The notes beneath the pieces were generated by a model. It had not been told where the DNA came from, did no database searches, and saw nothing but the letters and a program-made list of their open reading frames with translations. The position numbers and the translations under genes are program-made. Shown here in pieces: positions 26,283-35,581 of a stretch of 64,000 nucleotides of DNA. This DNA is from Altererythrobacter lutimaris (GTDB lineage Bacteria > Pseudomonadota > Alphaproteobacteria > Sphingomonadales > Sphingomonadaceae), in NCBI RefSeq assembly GCF_013371495.1, contig NZ_JABWTA010000001.1:124001-188000 (forward strand), given 5' to 3'. Every line of letters begins with the position of its first letter. Within the stretch, counting starts at the first letter, position 1.

Positions 26283-26766
26283 CGATCGCGAGTGGCAGCT
26301 GCGCCCATTCAAGAGCGGCGATGTCGGGCTGATCGGCGCGCGCCAAGCTATCCTTTACGCTGAGGATTGGGGCTGGGGGCAGCCACTCGAAGCGATCATC
26401 TACGACATTTGCGGCACATTCTTGCGCGACTTCAAAGAGGGGCGTGAGCAATGCTGGGTCGCGGATCGCGACGGGCAAATGCTCGGCGGGGTCATGCTGG
26501 TTGAAGAGGATGCGGACACTGCGCGGTTGCGATTGCTCTACGTCGAACCGGAGGCGCGCGGCCTCGGGGTCGGATCAGGCCTTGTGAAGCAATGCACCGC
26601 ATTTGCGCGCGAGGCAGGCTACAGCCGAATTGTGCTTTGGACGCATGGTGTGCTCCACAGCGCCCGGCGGATCTACGAAGCTGAAGGCTATCGTATCACG
26701 TCGACCGAGCTGCAATCCGACTTTGGCAAGGAAGAACTGAGCGAGCACTGGCTGCTCGAACTCTGA
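26275..26766 (+). CDS. GNAT family N-acetyltransferase
   Basis: A 163-residue GNAT-fold protein. The acetyl-CoA site is in [22 protein letters not shown] (about 88-110), with a C-terminal [14 protein letters not shown]. The substrate is unknown. The start lies inside the end of rbfA, so it ends the rimP-nusA-infB operon. It converges on the YceI gene with a three-base gap. Confidence 0.85.
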   Translation: MSNDREWQLRPFKSGDVGLIGARQAILYAEDWGWGQPLEAIIYDICGTFLRDFKEGREQCWVADRDGQMLGGVMLVEEDADTARLRLLYVEPEARGLGVGSGLVKQCTAFAREAGYSRIVLWTHGVLHSARRIYEAEGYRITSTELQSDFGKEELSEHWLLEL

Positions 26767-26769
26767 GTT

Positions 26770-27345
26770 TCACCCTTGCGGCACCAGCCGCGCACGCAGC
26801 TCGATATTCACCCACTTGCCGACAATCAGCGAGTAACTTGTCATCCCGAATGCGCGGCGATTGATGCGCGTTGTGCCAGAGAGCGTTACAGCTTCACCTG
26901 GCACAAGATCGGCGGGAGCCGTGTCAAAGATCACTTCAAGCGTGACCGGCTGCGTCACACCGCGCGCAGTCAATTCGCCATCCACTGTTCCACTCTTCGG
27001 GCTCGTAAGCTTCATTTCGCGGCCGACGAAGCGCACTTGCGGGTACTTCTCGACCCAGAAGAACTTTTCGCCTTTGAGCCGGCTCAAGGTCAGATCATCG
27101 GGCGCTGTCAGCGCGCGCGCATCGATTGTGACATCGAGATCGATGGTCTCAGGTCTGGCCTTGTCGAGCCGGACTGTGCCGGAGACTTCGGGAAAACCTG
27201 CTGTCCGCCTGCCAATGCCGAGGAAGCCGACTTTTGCGTTCAATGCGCTCGCATTGTTGTCGACTGCATAAACCTGCCCAGCAGGGCTCGCGCCAACCAA
27301 TAGAGCGGCAAACAAAGCCAGCAAGAGCGCGCGCAGCGGTGTCAT
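26770..27345 (-). CDS. YceI family periplasmic protein
   Basis: A 191-residue YceI-family lipocalin-like protein. A signal peptide (MTPLRALLLALFAALLVGAS, cut near residue 27) leads to the beta-barrel domain with TIDLDVTIDARALTAPD and SGTTRINRRAFGM. Family members bind long isoprenoid-type lipids in the periplasm. Start chosen at 27345 because it opens the signal peptide. It follows the AbgT gene by 46 bases. Confidence 0.85.
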   Translation of the reverse strand: MTPLRALLLALFAALLVGASPAGQVYAVDNNASALNAKVGFLGIGRRTAGFPEVSGTVRLDKARPETIDLDVTIDARALTAPDDLTLSRLKGEKFFWVEKYPQVRFVGREMKLTSPKSGTVDGELTARGVTQPVTLEVIFDTAPADLVPGEAVTLSGTTRINRRAFGMTSYSLIVGKWVNIELRARLVPQG

Positions 27346-27391
27346 TACAATAGATAATACGTTGCGAGCGCTCAAAAGGTTTCTCCCGAGC

Positions 27392-29023
27392 CTATCCAGC
27401 CGGACTTGGCAGGGCGTAAGTGACCGGCGCATCCGGCCCCAGCGGAATTCCGAGATAGATCCACGCGACGATCAGGATCACGCCGGAAATCAGCAGCCAG
27501 ATCGAATAGGGGATCATCATTGCGGTGAGACTTCCGATCCCGAAATCCTTTTGCCAGCGCTGCGCGAAGACGAGGATCAGCGGGAAATAGACCATTAGCG
27601 GCGTAATGATATTGGTCGCGCTGTCGCCCACACGATAGGCGGCGGTTGCGCCTTCCGGGCTGATCCCAAGCAGCATCAGCATGGGAACAAGGATAGGCGC
27701 GAGCAGAGCCCATTTCGCGCTCGCAGAGCCGACAAACAGGTTCAAGAGGCCAGCAAAGATCACCATCAAGCCAAGCACAATGGGGAGCGGCAATCCAGTC
27801 GACTGGATGCCGGCCGCACCGTGTACGGCTGTGATGAGACCAAGATTGGACCAGCCGAACATCGCCACGAAATGCGCCGCAGCGAATGCGAGAACCAAGT
27901 AATAGCCCATGTCTTTCATGGACTCAGCCATCATGTTGACCAGGTCGCGGTGGTCTTTGATTGCGCCCGTTGCGCGGCCATAGGCCCAGCCGGTGAGCAG
28001 GAAGAGTAGGAAGAAAGCTGCGACAAGCGACTGGTAAAGCGGGCCAAGTTCAGTGTGGATCGAGCAGTCTGCAATGCGTGAGCCGTCTTCAGCAAGGCAG
28101 ACCGCTTCGTTGACGAGCGGGGTGCCCGGCGCGAACACCATCGCGACCCATATTGCAATTACGAACAAGGCTGCAAGCCCGGCTGCGCGCAAACCCTTGG
28201 AAGCGAGATCGCCATCATGAGCTGTCGGATCAGGGCTAAGATCGCTTGCATCTGCGCCAGCCGATGCGCCGCCGGTCCAAGCGCCAAGTCGTGGCTCGAT
28301 GATCTTGTCAGTGACGTACCAGATGATTGGCAGATAAAGCAGCGTCATCGCAGAGATGAAGTACCAGTTACCTGCGATATTCGCGGTCCAGGAGGGATCG
28401 AGCGCGCTCGCGGCAACTGCTTCTTCCGTGATGCCGAACAGCAGCGCATCGAGCTGTCCGGGCGAGATGTTGGCCGAGAACCCACCCGACACGCCTGCAA
28501 AGGCTGCGGCAATACCTGCCAAAGGATGCCGTCCGGCAGCAGCAAACAGGATGCCGGCAAGCGGGATCAACACAACATAGCCAGCGTCCGCCGCGTGGTT
28601 GCCGAGCATGGCGACGAGCGCGACAACTGGCGTAAGCAGCGATGTCGGTGCGCCTTTGACAGCTTTCGCCATACCAGCTGCGAAGAAGCCAGAACGCTCG
28701 GCAACGCCGGCACCCAGCATCACGACGAGCACATATCCCAGCGGATGGAAGTGCGTGAAGGTCTCCGGCATGTCGACCCAGAGCCGTTGTATATTGTCTG
28801 CGGCCAGCAGGCTGACCGCGCTGATCTTAAGCGCTCCGCCGGTTGCCTCGTCAATCTGTGTCGGGTGGAATGCGGATACGCCTAGCATCGCGCAAATGAC
28901 GGATATGACGACCAGCGCGATGATCAAATAGAAGAAAATGAAAACCGGATCGGGCAGCTTGTTGCCTGTCCGCTCCACCCATCCCAGAATGCCGCCTTGC
29001 TTGGCTGCTGCTGCGTCCGCCAT
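27392..29023 (-). CDS. AbgT family transporter
   Basis: A 543-residue membrane protein of the AbgT family (p-aminobenzoyl-glutamate transport; some members export sulfonamides). It has about a dozen hydrophobic segments; PDPVFIFFYLIIALVVISV at the start, GNHAADAGYVVLIPLAG and VGDSATNIITPLMVYFPLIL are family-type motifs. The start is at 29023 or 29029 (ATGACAATG). It stands alone apart from the YceI gene downstream. Confidence 0.9.
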   Translation of the reverse strand: MADAAAAKQGGILGWVERTGNKLPDPVFIFFYLIIALVVISVICAMLGVSAFHPTQIDEATGGALKISAVSLLAADNIQRLWVDMPETFTHFHPLGYVLVVMLGAGVAERSGFFAAGMAKAVKGAPTSLLTPVVALVAMLGNHAADAGYVVLIPLAGILFAAAGRHPLAGIAAAFAGVSGGFSANISPGQLDALLFGITEEAVAASALDPSWTANIAGNWYFISAMTLLYLPIIWYVTDKIIEPRLGAWTGGASAGADASDLSPDPTAHDGDLASKGLRAAGLAALFVIAIWVAMVFAPGTPLVNEAVCLAEDGSRIADCSIHTELGPLYQSLVAAFFLLFLLTGWAYGRATGAIKDHRDLVNMMAESMKDMGYYLVLAFAAAHFVAMFGWSNLGLITAVHGAAGIQSTGLPLPIVLGLMVIFAGLLNLFVGSASAKWALLAPILVPMLMLLGISPEGATAAYRVGDSATNIITPLMVYFPLILVFAQRWQKDFGIGSLTAMMIPYSIWLLISGVILIVAWIYLGIPLGPDAPVTYALPSPAG

Positions 29024-29176
29024 TGTCATACCCTGTACTGATGATTTCCCTCTGCGTGCATCGCTAGCATCACGCGGAGCGCCTGTCTGCCCTCTGAATG
29101 TCCATCCTGTGCATCAATTGGTCCGATCATTGGTGCCTTGCTTGTCGAAGCGCGATTCCAGTGCAAAGCATCGTCC

Positions 29177-29752
29177 ATGGCCAAGCTCTATTTCTACTTC
29201 GCCAGCATGAATGCGGGCAAATCGACGACACTGCTGCAAGCGGATTTCAATTATCGCGAGCGGGGCATGACGACCATGCTGTGGACCGCGCAGCTGGATG
29301 ATCGCAGCGATGACAAGGCGATTGAGAGCCGCATTGGCCTCGGCGCAGATGCGCATCGGTTTGCGCCGGAAACAGATATGTGGGCTGAAATCATGGCGGC
29401 GCACAAAGTCGAGCCGCTCGATTGCGTACTGGTCGATGAAGCCCAATTCCTCTCCAAGGATCAAGTCTGGCAGCTTGCTCGGCTCGCTGATCAAGCGGGC
29501 ATTCCGGTGCTTTGCTATGGTCTCCGCACTGACTTCCAGGGCGAGCTTTTTCCCGGTTCAGCGGCGCTGCTTGGCATTGCTGATGCTTTGGTGGAGCTCA
29601 AGGCCGTGTGTCATTGCGGCAAGAAAGCGAGCATGAATTTACGCGTCGATGAAAGCGGCAAGGCCGTGAAGCAAGGCGCGCAAACCGAAATCGGCGGCAA
29701 TGACCGCTATGTTGCGCTCTGCCGCAAGCATTTTTCCGAGGCGCTTCAATGA
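29177..29752 (+). CDS. tdk: thymidine kinase
   Basis: A 191-residue type II thymidine kinase. Walker A FASMNAGKSTTLL (8-20), Walker B-like VLVDEAQFL, and a zinc site VCHCGKKASMN with the later Cys (LCRKHF) are present. It phosphorylates thymidine and deoxyuridine in the salvage route. Start MAKLYFYFAS at 29177, the family N-terminus. Stop overlaps the next gene by ATGA. Confidence 0.96.
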   Translation: MAKLYFYFASMNAGKSTTLLQADFNYRERGMTTMLWTAQLDDRSDDKAIESRIGLGADAHRFAPETDMWAEIMAAHKVEPLDCVLVDEAQFLSKDQVWQLARLADQAGIPVLCYGLRTDFQGELFPGSAALLGIADALVELKAVCHCGKKASMNLRVDESGKAVKQGAQTEIGGNDRYVALCRKHFSEALQ

Positions 29753-30285
29753 ACAATCTGTCAGCGACTCTGGAGCACGGTCCGGTCCGGCTCGAACCCT
29801 TTGAAGACAAGCATCTGGAGCCGCTGAGGGCTGCGTGCAAGGCGGACCCGGAAATCTGGGACATCTATCCGGTTAATCTGGGCGGAGATGGCTTCGATGG
29901 CGCAATCGGCATGTTCCGAGCCTCCCCTGACTGGACGAATTTCGCCGTCCTCGAGGCGGCGAGTGGCGATCTGGTTGGCATGACCAATTACATCCGCCCG
30001 ACCAAGTTCGGCGTGGTCGAAATCGGTGGGACTTACATCGCGCCGCATGTGCGCGGCGGCATATTCAATCGAACTATGAAAAAGCTCATGATCGAACATG
30101 CGTTCGCGTCCGGGTTTCACAAGATCGAGTTTCGGGTTGATACGCGTAACAAGCGCTCGCAAGCGGCCGTGCTGAAACTCGGTGCGCAGCATGAGGGGAC
30201 AACACGGCAGGATATGGTCACTTGGACCGGCTATCGCCGCGACACGGCGATCTTCGGACTGCTGAAGGACGAGTGGGCAGGCTGA
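29749..30285 (+). CDS. RimJ/RimL-type GNAT acetyltransferase
   Basis: A 178-residue GNAT protein of the RimJ/RimL type: LEHGPVRLEPFEDKHLEPLR at the start, GGTYIAPHVRGGIFNRTMKK for the CoA loop, and FRVDTRNKRSQAAVLKLGAQ near the end. It probably acetylates an amino group on a protein or small molecule. Coupled by ATGA to tdk. Confidence 0.87.
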   Translation: MNNLSATLEHGPVRLEPFEDKHLEPLRAACKADPEIWDIYPVNLGGDGFDGAIGMFRASPDWTNFAVLEAASGDLVGMTNYIRPTKFGVVEIGGTYIAPHVRGGIFNRTMKKLMIEHAFASGFHKIEFRVDTRNKRSQAAVLKLGAQHEGTTRQDMVTWTGYRRDTAIFGLLKDEWAG

Positions 30286-30326
30286 CTGCGCTGGCTTAAT
30301 GCGCTGACGCACCCTATCTAACGGGT

Positions 30327-31043
30327 ATGTCCGATACCGTTCTTCTCATTCTGGTGCTGGTACCAGCGCTCATCATCGCCATCGTGTTTCACGAGGTCGC
30401 GCATGGCTGGGCGGCATTGTCGCTGGGTGATCCAACCGCCAAGGAGCGCAATCGGCTGAGCCTCAATCCGATCCGCCATGTCGATCCGGTGGGCACGTTG
30501 CTGGTGCCGGGCTTTCTGGCTGTCGTCGGAGGGCCAATTTTCGGCTGGGCCAAGCCTGTCCCGGTTAACGCGCATCGACTGGACAATCCACGCTACGGGA
30601 TGATGGCTGTGGCGGCGGCTGGGCCTGGCTCGAATTTCATCCTTGCGGGCATTGGCGCTGTGCTTCTCGGCATAGTGGCACCGCAGGTCTGGGGCTTTGC
30701 GCCGGGTGCAGAGACATTCACGATCATTGATGGAACAGGTGAGACCAGTCTCGTTCTGACAGGTCTGTTCTATTTCATTCTGATCAATGTCTTTCTCGGC
30801 ATCTTCAATCTTTTGCCGATCCCGCCATTTGACGGCTCGCATATTATCGAGGGTTTGCTGCCGCGCCGCTATGTCCATCTCTATGCGAAGCTGCGCCCGC
30901 TGGGCATGGTGCTGTTCTTCGGACTTGTCGCCTTGGTCTGGTTCGCACCTCAGCTCGGCGTGCTGGAGAAAACGATCTGGCCGCCGGTCCAATGGGCTCT
31001 AAACGAGTATCTCAGCCTCGCTGAGGCGATTGCCGGTGGTTGA
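30327..31043 (+). CDS. site-2 protease family (M50) membrane metalloprotease
   Basis: A 238-residue membrane protein. The zinc motif HEVAHG (22-27) is in the first transmembrane helix and NLLPIPPFDGSH carries the third ligand Asp, as in S2P proteases of the short YwhC/FtsH-linked type. No PDZ domain. It cuts within the membrane; the target is unknown. Overlaps truB by 14 bases. Confidence 0.9.
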   Translation: MSDTVLLILVLVPALIIAIVFHEVAHGWAALSLGDPTAKERNRLSLNPIRHVDPVGTLLVPGFLAVVGGPIFGWAKPVPVNAHRLDNPRYGMMAVAAAGPGSNFILAGIGAVLLGIVAPQVWGFAPGAETFTIIDGTGETSLVLTGLFYFILINVFLGIFNLLPIPPFDGSHIIEGLLPRRYVHLYAKLRPLGMVLFFGLVALVWFAPQLGVLEKTIWPPVQWALNEYLSLAEAIAGG

Positions 31044-32031
31044 TGCACCTGCCAGCGGCTGGCTGATCCTCGACAAGCCGCGCGGGCTTGGCTCGACGCA
31101 GGCGGTGGCTGCCGTGAAGCGAAATTTGCGTGAGGCAGGTTTGCCCAAGACGAAAGTCGGCCATGGCGGCACGCTCGATCCGCTCGCGGAAGGCGTACTT
31201 CCGATTGCGCTGGGCGAAGCGACCAAGCTTTGCGGGCGGATGTTGGATAGCGACAAGACCTACGAATTCACGATTGCATTCGGCGAAGAGACTGACACGC
31301 TCGACACAGAAGGCGAAGTCATCGCGCGCTCGGATCACCGCCCTCCCATGGCGGCAGTCGCCGCGGTGCTTGAGCATTTCACTGGCGCAATCGAGCAAGT
31401 CCCGCCGGCCTATTCGGCAGTCAAGATTGACGGCAAGCGAGCATACGACAGGGCGAGGGCAGGGGAAGATGTCGAGCCCAAGGTACGGGAAGTGACGATA
31501 CACTCCCTGAGCTTTGCGTCTGACTATGAACCGCAAACCGAGCTTACATCGTCCTTTGCCACAACCTCGGGGAGGCCAGACCCGTTTGACCCGGCATCGC
31601 CCCTGATGCTGGCCGACAGCGTCACCCTTCGCGCTCACGTATCCAAAGGCACCTATATCCGCTCTCTGGCGCGCGATATTGCCCGCGCTCTTGGAAGTGT
31701 GGGGCATGTTACCTATCTAAGACGTGTAAAGGCTGGCCCATTCCTTGAAGAACAGGCGATTTCGCTGGACAAACTCAACGAAATTGGTAGAGGCGCGCCA
31801 CTTAGAGACCTCCTCCTGCCGCTCGAGGCAGGGCTGGACGACATCCCGGCCCTCAATCTCGACCAGACAAGCGCGCAGGCGGTCCGTCAGGGCCGGGTCC
31901 TGTCTGAACTGCCCCAAAGCAATGGGCTTTACTGCGCGATGCTGGACAATGTTCCGGTAGCGCTGGTGGAACTCAACGCTGGCACGGCGAAGGTCGTGAG
32001 GGGTTTCAACCTACCCGATGTCGCAGAGTAA
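31030..32031 (+). CDS. truB: tRNA pseudouridine(55) synthase
   Basis: A 333-residue TruB. GHGGTLDPLAEGVLPIALGE (about 46-65) contains the catalytic Asp, followed by KTYEFTIAFGEETDTLDTEG. It makes pseudouridine 55 in the T-loop of tRNAs. The start is a TTG at 31030, or a GTG at 31036, as no ATG exists before the conserved part; overlap with the protease gene. Between HSLSF and SVTLRAHVSKGTYIRSLARD there is an extra polar stretch of about 30 residues (PQTELTSSFATTSGRPDPFD etc., about 171-198) not usual for the family. Confidence 0.95.
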   Translation: MPVVDAPASGWLILDKPRGLGSTQAVAAVKRNLREAGLPKTKVGHGGTLDPLAEGVLPIALGEATKLCGRMLDSDKTYEFTIAFGEETDTLDTEGEVIARSDHRPPMAAVAAVLEHFTGAIEQVPPAYSAVKIDGKRAYDRARAGEDVEPKVREVTIHSLSFASDYEPQTELTSSFATTSGRPDPFDPASPLMLADSVTLRAHVSKGTYIRSLARDIARALGSVGHVTYLRRVKAGPFLEEQAISLDKLNEIGRGAPLRDLLLPLEAGLDDIPALNLDQTSAQAVRQGRVLSELPQSNGLYCAMLDNVPVALVELNAGTAKVVRGFNLPDVAE

Positions 32032-32044
32032 GAGAGAATAAAAC

Positions 32045-32314
32045 ATGTCAGTTACGGCTGAAAAGAAACAAGAGATTATCAAGGACAATGCCCAGGCTAA
32101 AGGCGACACGGGCAGTCCGGAAGTGCAAGTCGCGATCCTCACAGAGCGTATCCGCAACCTGACAGAACACTTCAAAGGTCATCATAAAGATAACCATTCG
32201 CGCCGCGGCCTTCTTATGATGGTCAACAAGCGTCGCAATTTGCTCGCATACCTCAAAAAGAAGGATGTTGAGCGGTATAACGCCCTGATCCAGAAGCTGG
32301 GTCTGCGTAAATAA
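32045..32314 (+). CDS. rpsO: 30S ribosomal protein S15
   Basis: An 89-residue S15, normal length. [20 protein letters not shown] and [20 protein letters not shown] are family signatures. It binds 16S rRNA early in assembly and can repress its own translation. Sits between truB and pnp as in most proteobacteria. Confidence 0.98.
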   Translation: MSVTAEKKQEIIKDNAQAKGDTGSPEVQVAILTERIRNLTEHFKGHHKDNHSRRGLLMMVNKRRNLLAYLKKKDVERYNALIQKLGLRK

Positions 32315-32324
32315 GAGTTTTGCG

Positions 32325-32352
32325 AAGGGCGGCTCAAAGGGCCGCCCTTTGT
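32325..32352 (+). terminator. terminator or attenuator after rpsO
   Basis: AAGGGCGGC (32325-32333) pairs with GCCGCCCTT (32341-32349), followed by TTT. A strong nine-pair stem right after the S15 stop that would separate rpsO from pnp. Confidence 0.65.
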
Positions 32353-32489
32353 CTATCCGGCGTCTGTGCAATTCGGCACGGGACCGGCCAACAGGGGCGC
32401 GAAAAGCCTCGCACCGGACCGGGACGGATTACCCGGCACTGTAGGCCCCGCATCGCAATAAGGCTGTGCGGGTCATTTTAGGAAAATAC
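32353..32489 (+). promoter_or_regulatory. structured pnp leader
   Basis: The leader contains several short inverted repeats, the clearest being CCCGCA ... TGCGGG (about 32446-32474) just before the pnp start. In other proteobacteria such hairpins are cut by RNase III and let PNPase control its own synthesis; here this is inferred. Confidence 0.35.
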
Positions 32490-34790
32490 ATGTTCGACAA
32501 GAAAACCGTATCGATTGAATGGGGCGGAAAAACCCTCACTCTCGAAACTGGTCAGATCGCCCGTCAAGCAGACGGCGCCGTTCTGGCCACTTATGGCGAA
32601 ACCGTAGTGCTCTGCGCTGTGACCGCCGCAAAATCTGTGAAGGAAGGCCAGGACTTTTTCCCGCTGACCGTTCACTACCAGGAAAAGTTCTCCGCAGCCG
32701 GACGCATTCCGGGCGGCTTCTTCAAACGCGAAGGTCGCGCAACGGAGAAGGAAACGCTGACCTCACGGCTGATCGACCGGCCTTGCCGTCCGCTCTTTCC
32801 GGAAGGTTTCTACAACGAAATCAACGTGATCTGCCAGGTTCTCTCCTATGATGGCGAGACCGAGCCAGACATCGTAGCCATGATTGCAGCCTCTGCTGCG
32901 CTGACCATTTCCGGCGTTCCATTCATGGGTCCGATCGGTGCTGCGCGCGTCGGTTACCGCAATGGCGAATACGAACTCAACCCGTCACTGCAAACCTGTC
33001 TTGACGAAGAGGGCCGTTTGGACCTTGTCGTTGCCGCGACGCAAGACGCTGTGATGATGGTCGAATCCGAAGCGAAAGAACTGACCGAGGAAGAAATGCT
33101 CGGCGCAGTGATGTTCGCTCACGAGGAAAGCCGCAAGGTTATCGGTGCGATCATCGATCTCGCGGAGCAGGCTGCGAAAGCGCCTTGGGATCTCGATCCG
33201 GTCGAAGACAAGAGCGAGAAGATGGCGAAGCTTCGCGATGCCATCGGTGCTGACCTCGAAGCAGCTTACAAGCTGACCAACAAGTCCGAGCGTCAGGATG
33301 CTGTCAACGCAGCGCGCGAAAAGGCGCGTGAAGTGTTCGCGGACTTGGCTGAAAGCGATCCGGCGGAATATCTTGGCACGCTGAAGCTCGTGAAGAAGCT
33401 GGAAAGCGACATCGTTCGCGGCTCCATTATCAAGGATGGCACCCGCATTGATGGCCGTAAGCTCGACGAAGTCCGTCCGATCGAAGCGATGGTTGGCCTT
33501 CTGCCACGGACACACGGTTCTGCGCTGTTCACGCGCGGTGAGACGCAGGCGATCTGCACCACCACGCTGGGCACGAAAGACGCTGAGCAGATGATCGACG
33601 GGTTGGAAGGCCTCTCTTACAACCACTTCATGCTGCACTATAACTTCCCGCCCTATTCGGTTGGTGAAGTGGGCCGCTTTGGTTTCACGGGGCGCCGCGA
33701 AACCGGTCACGGCAAGCTCGCATGGCGTGCGCTGCACCCTGTGCTGCCTGACCATGAAGACTTCCCGTACACCATCCGCGTGCTGTCAGACATCACTGAG
33801 TCCAACGGCTCGAGCTCTATGGCGACCGTTTGCGGTGGCTGTCTCTCGATGATGGATGCAGGCGTTCCGATCGAGCGTCCGGTATCCGGCATCGCGATGG
33901 GTCTGATCCTTGAAGGTGACGACTTTGCGGTTCTGTCGGACATTCTGGGTGACGAGGATCATCTGGGTGACATGGACTTCAAGGTGGCCGGTTCTGAAGC
34001 TGGTATCACCACCATGCAGATGGACATCAAGGTTGCCGGCATCACGCAGGAAATCATGGCCAAGGCGCTTGAGCAGGCGAAGGCCGGCCGTACGCACATC
34101 CTTGGTGAAATGGCGAAGGCTCTGGGTTCTGCCCGTACCGGCGTTTCCAAGCACGCACCGCGCATCGAGACCATGCAAATCGACAAGTCGAAGATCCGTG
34201 ACGTTATCGGAACGGGCGGCAAGGTTATCCGTGAAATCGTTGCTGAAACCGGTGCCAAGGTCGACATCGATGACGAAGGCGTGATCAAGATCAGCTCTTC
34301 CAATGCCGATGAAATCGAAGCCGCGAGAAAGTGGATCGAAGGCATCGTCGAAGAGGCTGAAGTCGGCAAGATCTACAATGGCAAGGTCGTCAACATCGTC
34401 GATTTCGGTGCGTTTGTGAACTTCATGGGCGGCAAGGACGGTCTCGTCCACGTCAGCGAAATGAAGAACGAGCGGGTTGAGAAGCCATCCGACGTTGTTT
34501 CCGAAGGCCAGGAAGTAAAGGTCAAAGTGCTCGAGATCGACCAGCGCGGCAAGGTACGCCTGTCGATGCGCGTCGTTGATCAGGAAACCGGTGAAGAGCT
34601 GGAAGACACACGTCCGCCAAAGGCACCACGTGGTGACAAGCGCGACAGCGGTGATCGTCGTGGCCCACGCGGCAATCGCGCGCGCGGCGGAGACCGCGGT
34701 GGTCGTCGTGATCGCGATGATCGTGGCGGCGAAAAGAAGGGCGGAGGCGATGACGGCGCGGCTCACGTGCCGGACTTCCTGAAGGACTAG
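32490..34790 (+). CDS. pnp: polyribonucleotide nucleotidyltransferase
   Basis: A 766-residue PNPase. Two RNase PH domains (about 1-220 and 305-535, with [16 protein letters not shown] and [20 protein letters not shown]) are followed by a KH domain ([20 protein letters not shown]) and an S1 domain ([20 protein letters not shown]). The tail is rich in Arg, Gly and Asp (about 700-755). It degrades RNA from the 3' end with phosphate. Start [13 protein letters not shown] at 32490, the family N-terminus. Confidence 0.98.
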   Translation: MFDKKTVSIEWGGKTLTLETGQIARQADGAVLATYGETVVLCAVTAAKSVKEGQDFFPLTVHYQEKFSAAGRIPGGFFKREGRATEKETLTSRLIDRPCRPLFPEGFYNEINVICQVLSYDGETEPDIVAMIAASAALTISGVPFMGPIGAARVGYRNGEYELNPSLQTCLDEEGRLDLVVAATQDAVMMVESEAKELTEEEMLGAVMFAHEESRKVIGAIIDLAEQAAKAPWDLDPVEDKSEKMAKLRDAIGADLEAAYKLTNKSERQDAVNAAREKAREVFADLAESDPAEYLGTLKLVKKLESDIVRGSIIKDGTRIDGRKLDEVRPIEAMVGLLPRTHGSALFTRGETQAICTTTLGTKDAEQMIDGLEGLSYNHFMLHYNFPPYSVGEVGRFGFTGRRETGHGKLAWRALHPVLPDHEDFPYTIRVLSDITESNGSSSMATVCGGCLSMMDAGVPIERPVSGIAMGLILEGDDFAVLSDILGDEDHLGDMDFKVAGSEAGITTMQMDIKVAGITQEIMAKALEQAKAGRTHILGEMAKALGSARTGVSKHAPRIETMQIDKSKIRDVIGTGGKVIREIVAETGAKVDIDDEGVIKISSSNADEIEAARKWIEGIVEEAEVGKIYNGKVVNIVDFGAFVNFMGGKDGLVHVSEMKNERVEKPSDVVSEGQEVKVKVLEIDQRGKVRLSMRVVDQETGEELEDTRPPKAPRGDKRDSGDRRGPRGNRARGGDRGGRRDRDDRGGEKKGGGDDGAAHVPDFLKD

Positions 34791-34813
34791 TCTTCCTTCA
34801 AGACGATTCGAGA

Positions 34814-34850
34814 AACCCGCCGGGAGCGATTCTGGCGGGTTTTCTTTTCT
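34814..34850 (+). terminator. terminator after pnp
   Basis: AACCCGCC (34814-34821) pairs with GGCGGGTT (34834-34841), followed by TTCTTTTC. A standard intrinsic terminator. Confidence 0.8.
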
Positions 34851-34897
34851 GGAGCGCGCGGGTGGCGACGGTCGCGTGGGAGCGCTAAGAGACAAAA

Positions 34898-35578
34898 ATG
34901 CTCAAACGCGTTCTTCTCGACACCGCTCAAATCCCTGATGGGGAGGAGCTGACGCTCTACAGCCACGGCCGCGATTTCATGATCGTGCTCGGCTATAACG
35001 AGCTGATGAGCACGCGCATGCGCTTTTCCGAAGAGCAGCTTGCGGATCTTACATTCGACCGCTTGCCTGGTGACAGTCCCCGCATTCTGATCGGTGGATA
35101 TGGCATGGGATTTACACTTCGCGCAGCGCTTGCGCGGATGGGCGAGAGCGGCGAAGCGGTCGTCGCGGAGATATCCGATAAGATCATCGAGTGGGCTAAA
35201 GGTCCGATGGCCGAGCTGACCGGTGATTGCCTGAAGGACCCGCGGCTCGACTTGAAGATCTGCGATGTTGCAGCGCTGATCGACGATGCCAATGACGGGA
35301 CGTGCGAGAAATTCGATGCGATCCTGCTCGACGTTGACAACGGGCCGGATGGGCTGGTGCGCGATGCCAACAACCGCATCTATTCGAAGACAGGCCTCGC
35401 CAAGGCACGCGATGCGCTGAAGCCTGGAGGAATCCTCGCCGTATGGTCCGCCGCGCCTGATTATGCTTTCAGAAAGCGCATGCAGGATGTGCGGCTGAAG
35501 GTCGAGGAGCTCTCGGTCCGCTCGCGGCCCAACAATAAAGGCGCACACCACACGATCTGGTTCGCGCGCAAGGCCTGA
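34898..35578 (+). CDS. spermidine synthase-like methyltransferase-fold protein
   Basis: A 226-residue Rossmann-fold protein. ILIGGYGMGFTLRAALARMG resembles the SAM-binding motif I, VVAEISDKIIEWAKGPMAEL motif II, and FDAILLDVDNGPDGLV the catalytic-side motif, as in polyamine aminopropyltransferases. The N-terminal tetramerisation domain of true SpeE is short, so it may act on another substrate. Starts 48 bases after the pnp terminator. Confidence 0.72.
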   Translation: MLKRVLLDTAQIPDGEELTLYSHGRDFMIVLGYNELMSTRMRFSEEQLADLTFDRLPGDSPRILIGGYGMGFTLRAALARMGESGEAVVAEISDKIIEWAKGPMAELTGDCLKDPRLDLKICDVAALIDDANDGTCEKFDAILLDVDNGPDGLVRDANNRIYSKTGLAKARDALKPGGILAVWSAAPDYAFRKRMQDVRLKVEELSVRSRPNNKGAHHTIWFARKA

Positions 35579-35581
35579 CCC

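Noticed and set aside
34814-34850. A riboswitch before the aminopropyltransferase-like gene
   Set aside because: The hairpin is a simple terminator with a T-rich tail after pnp; no further conserved structure was visible.
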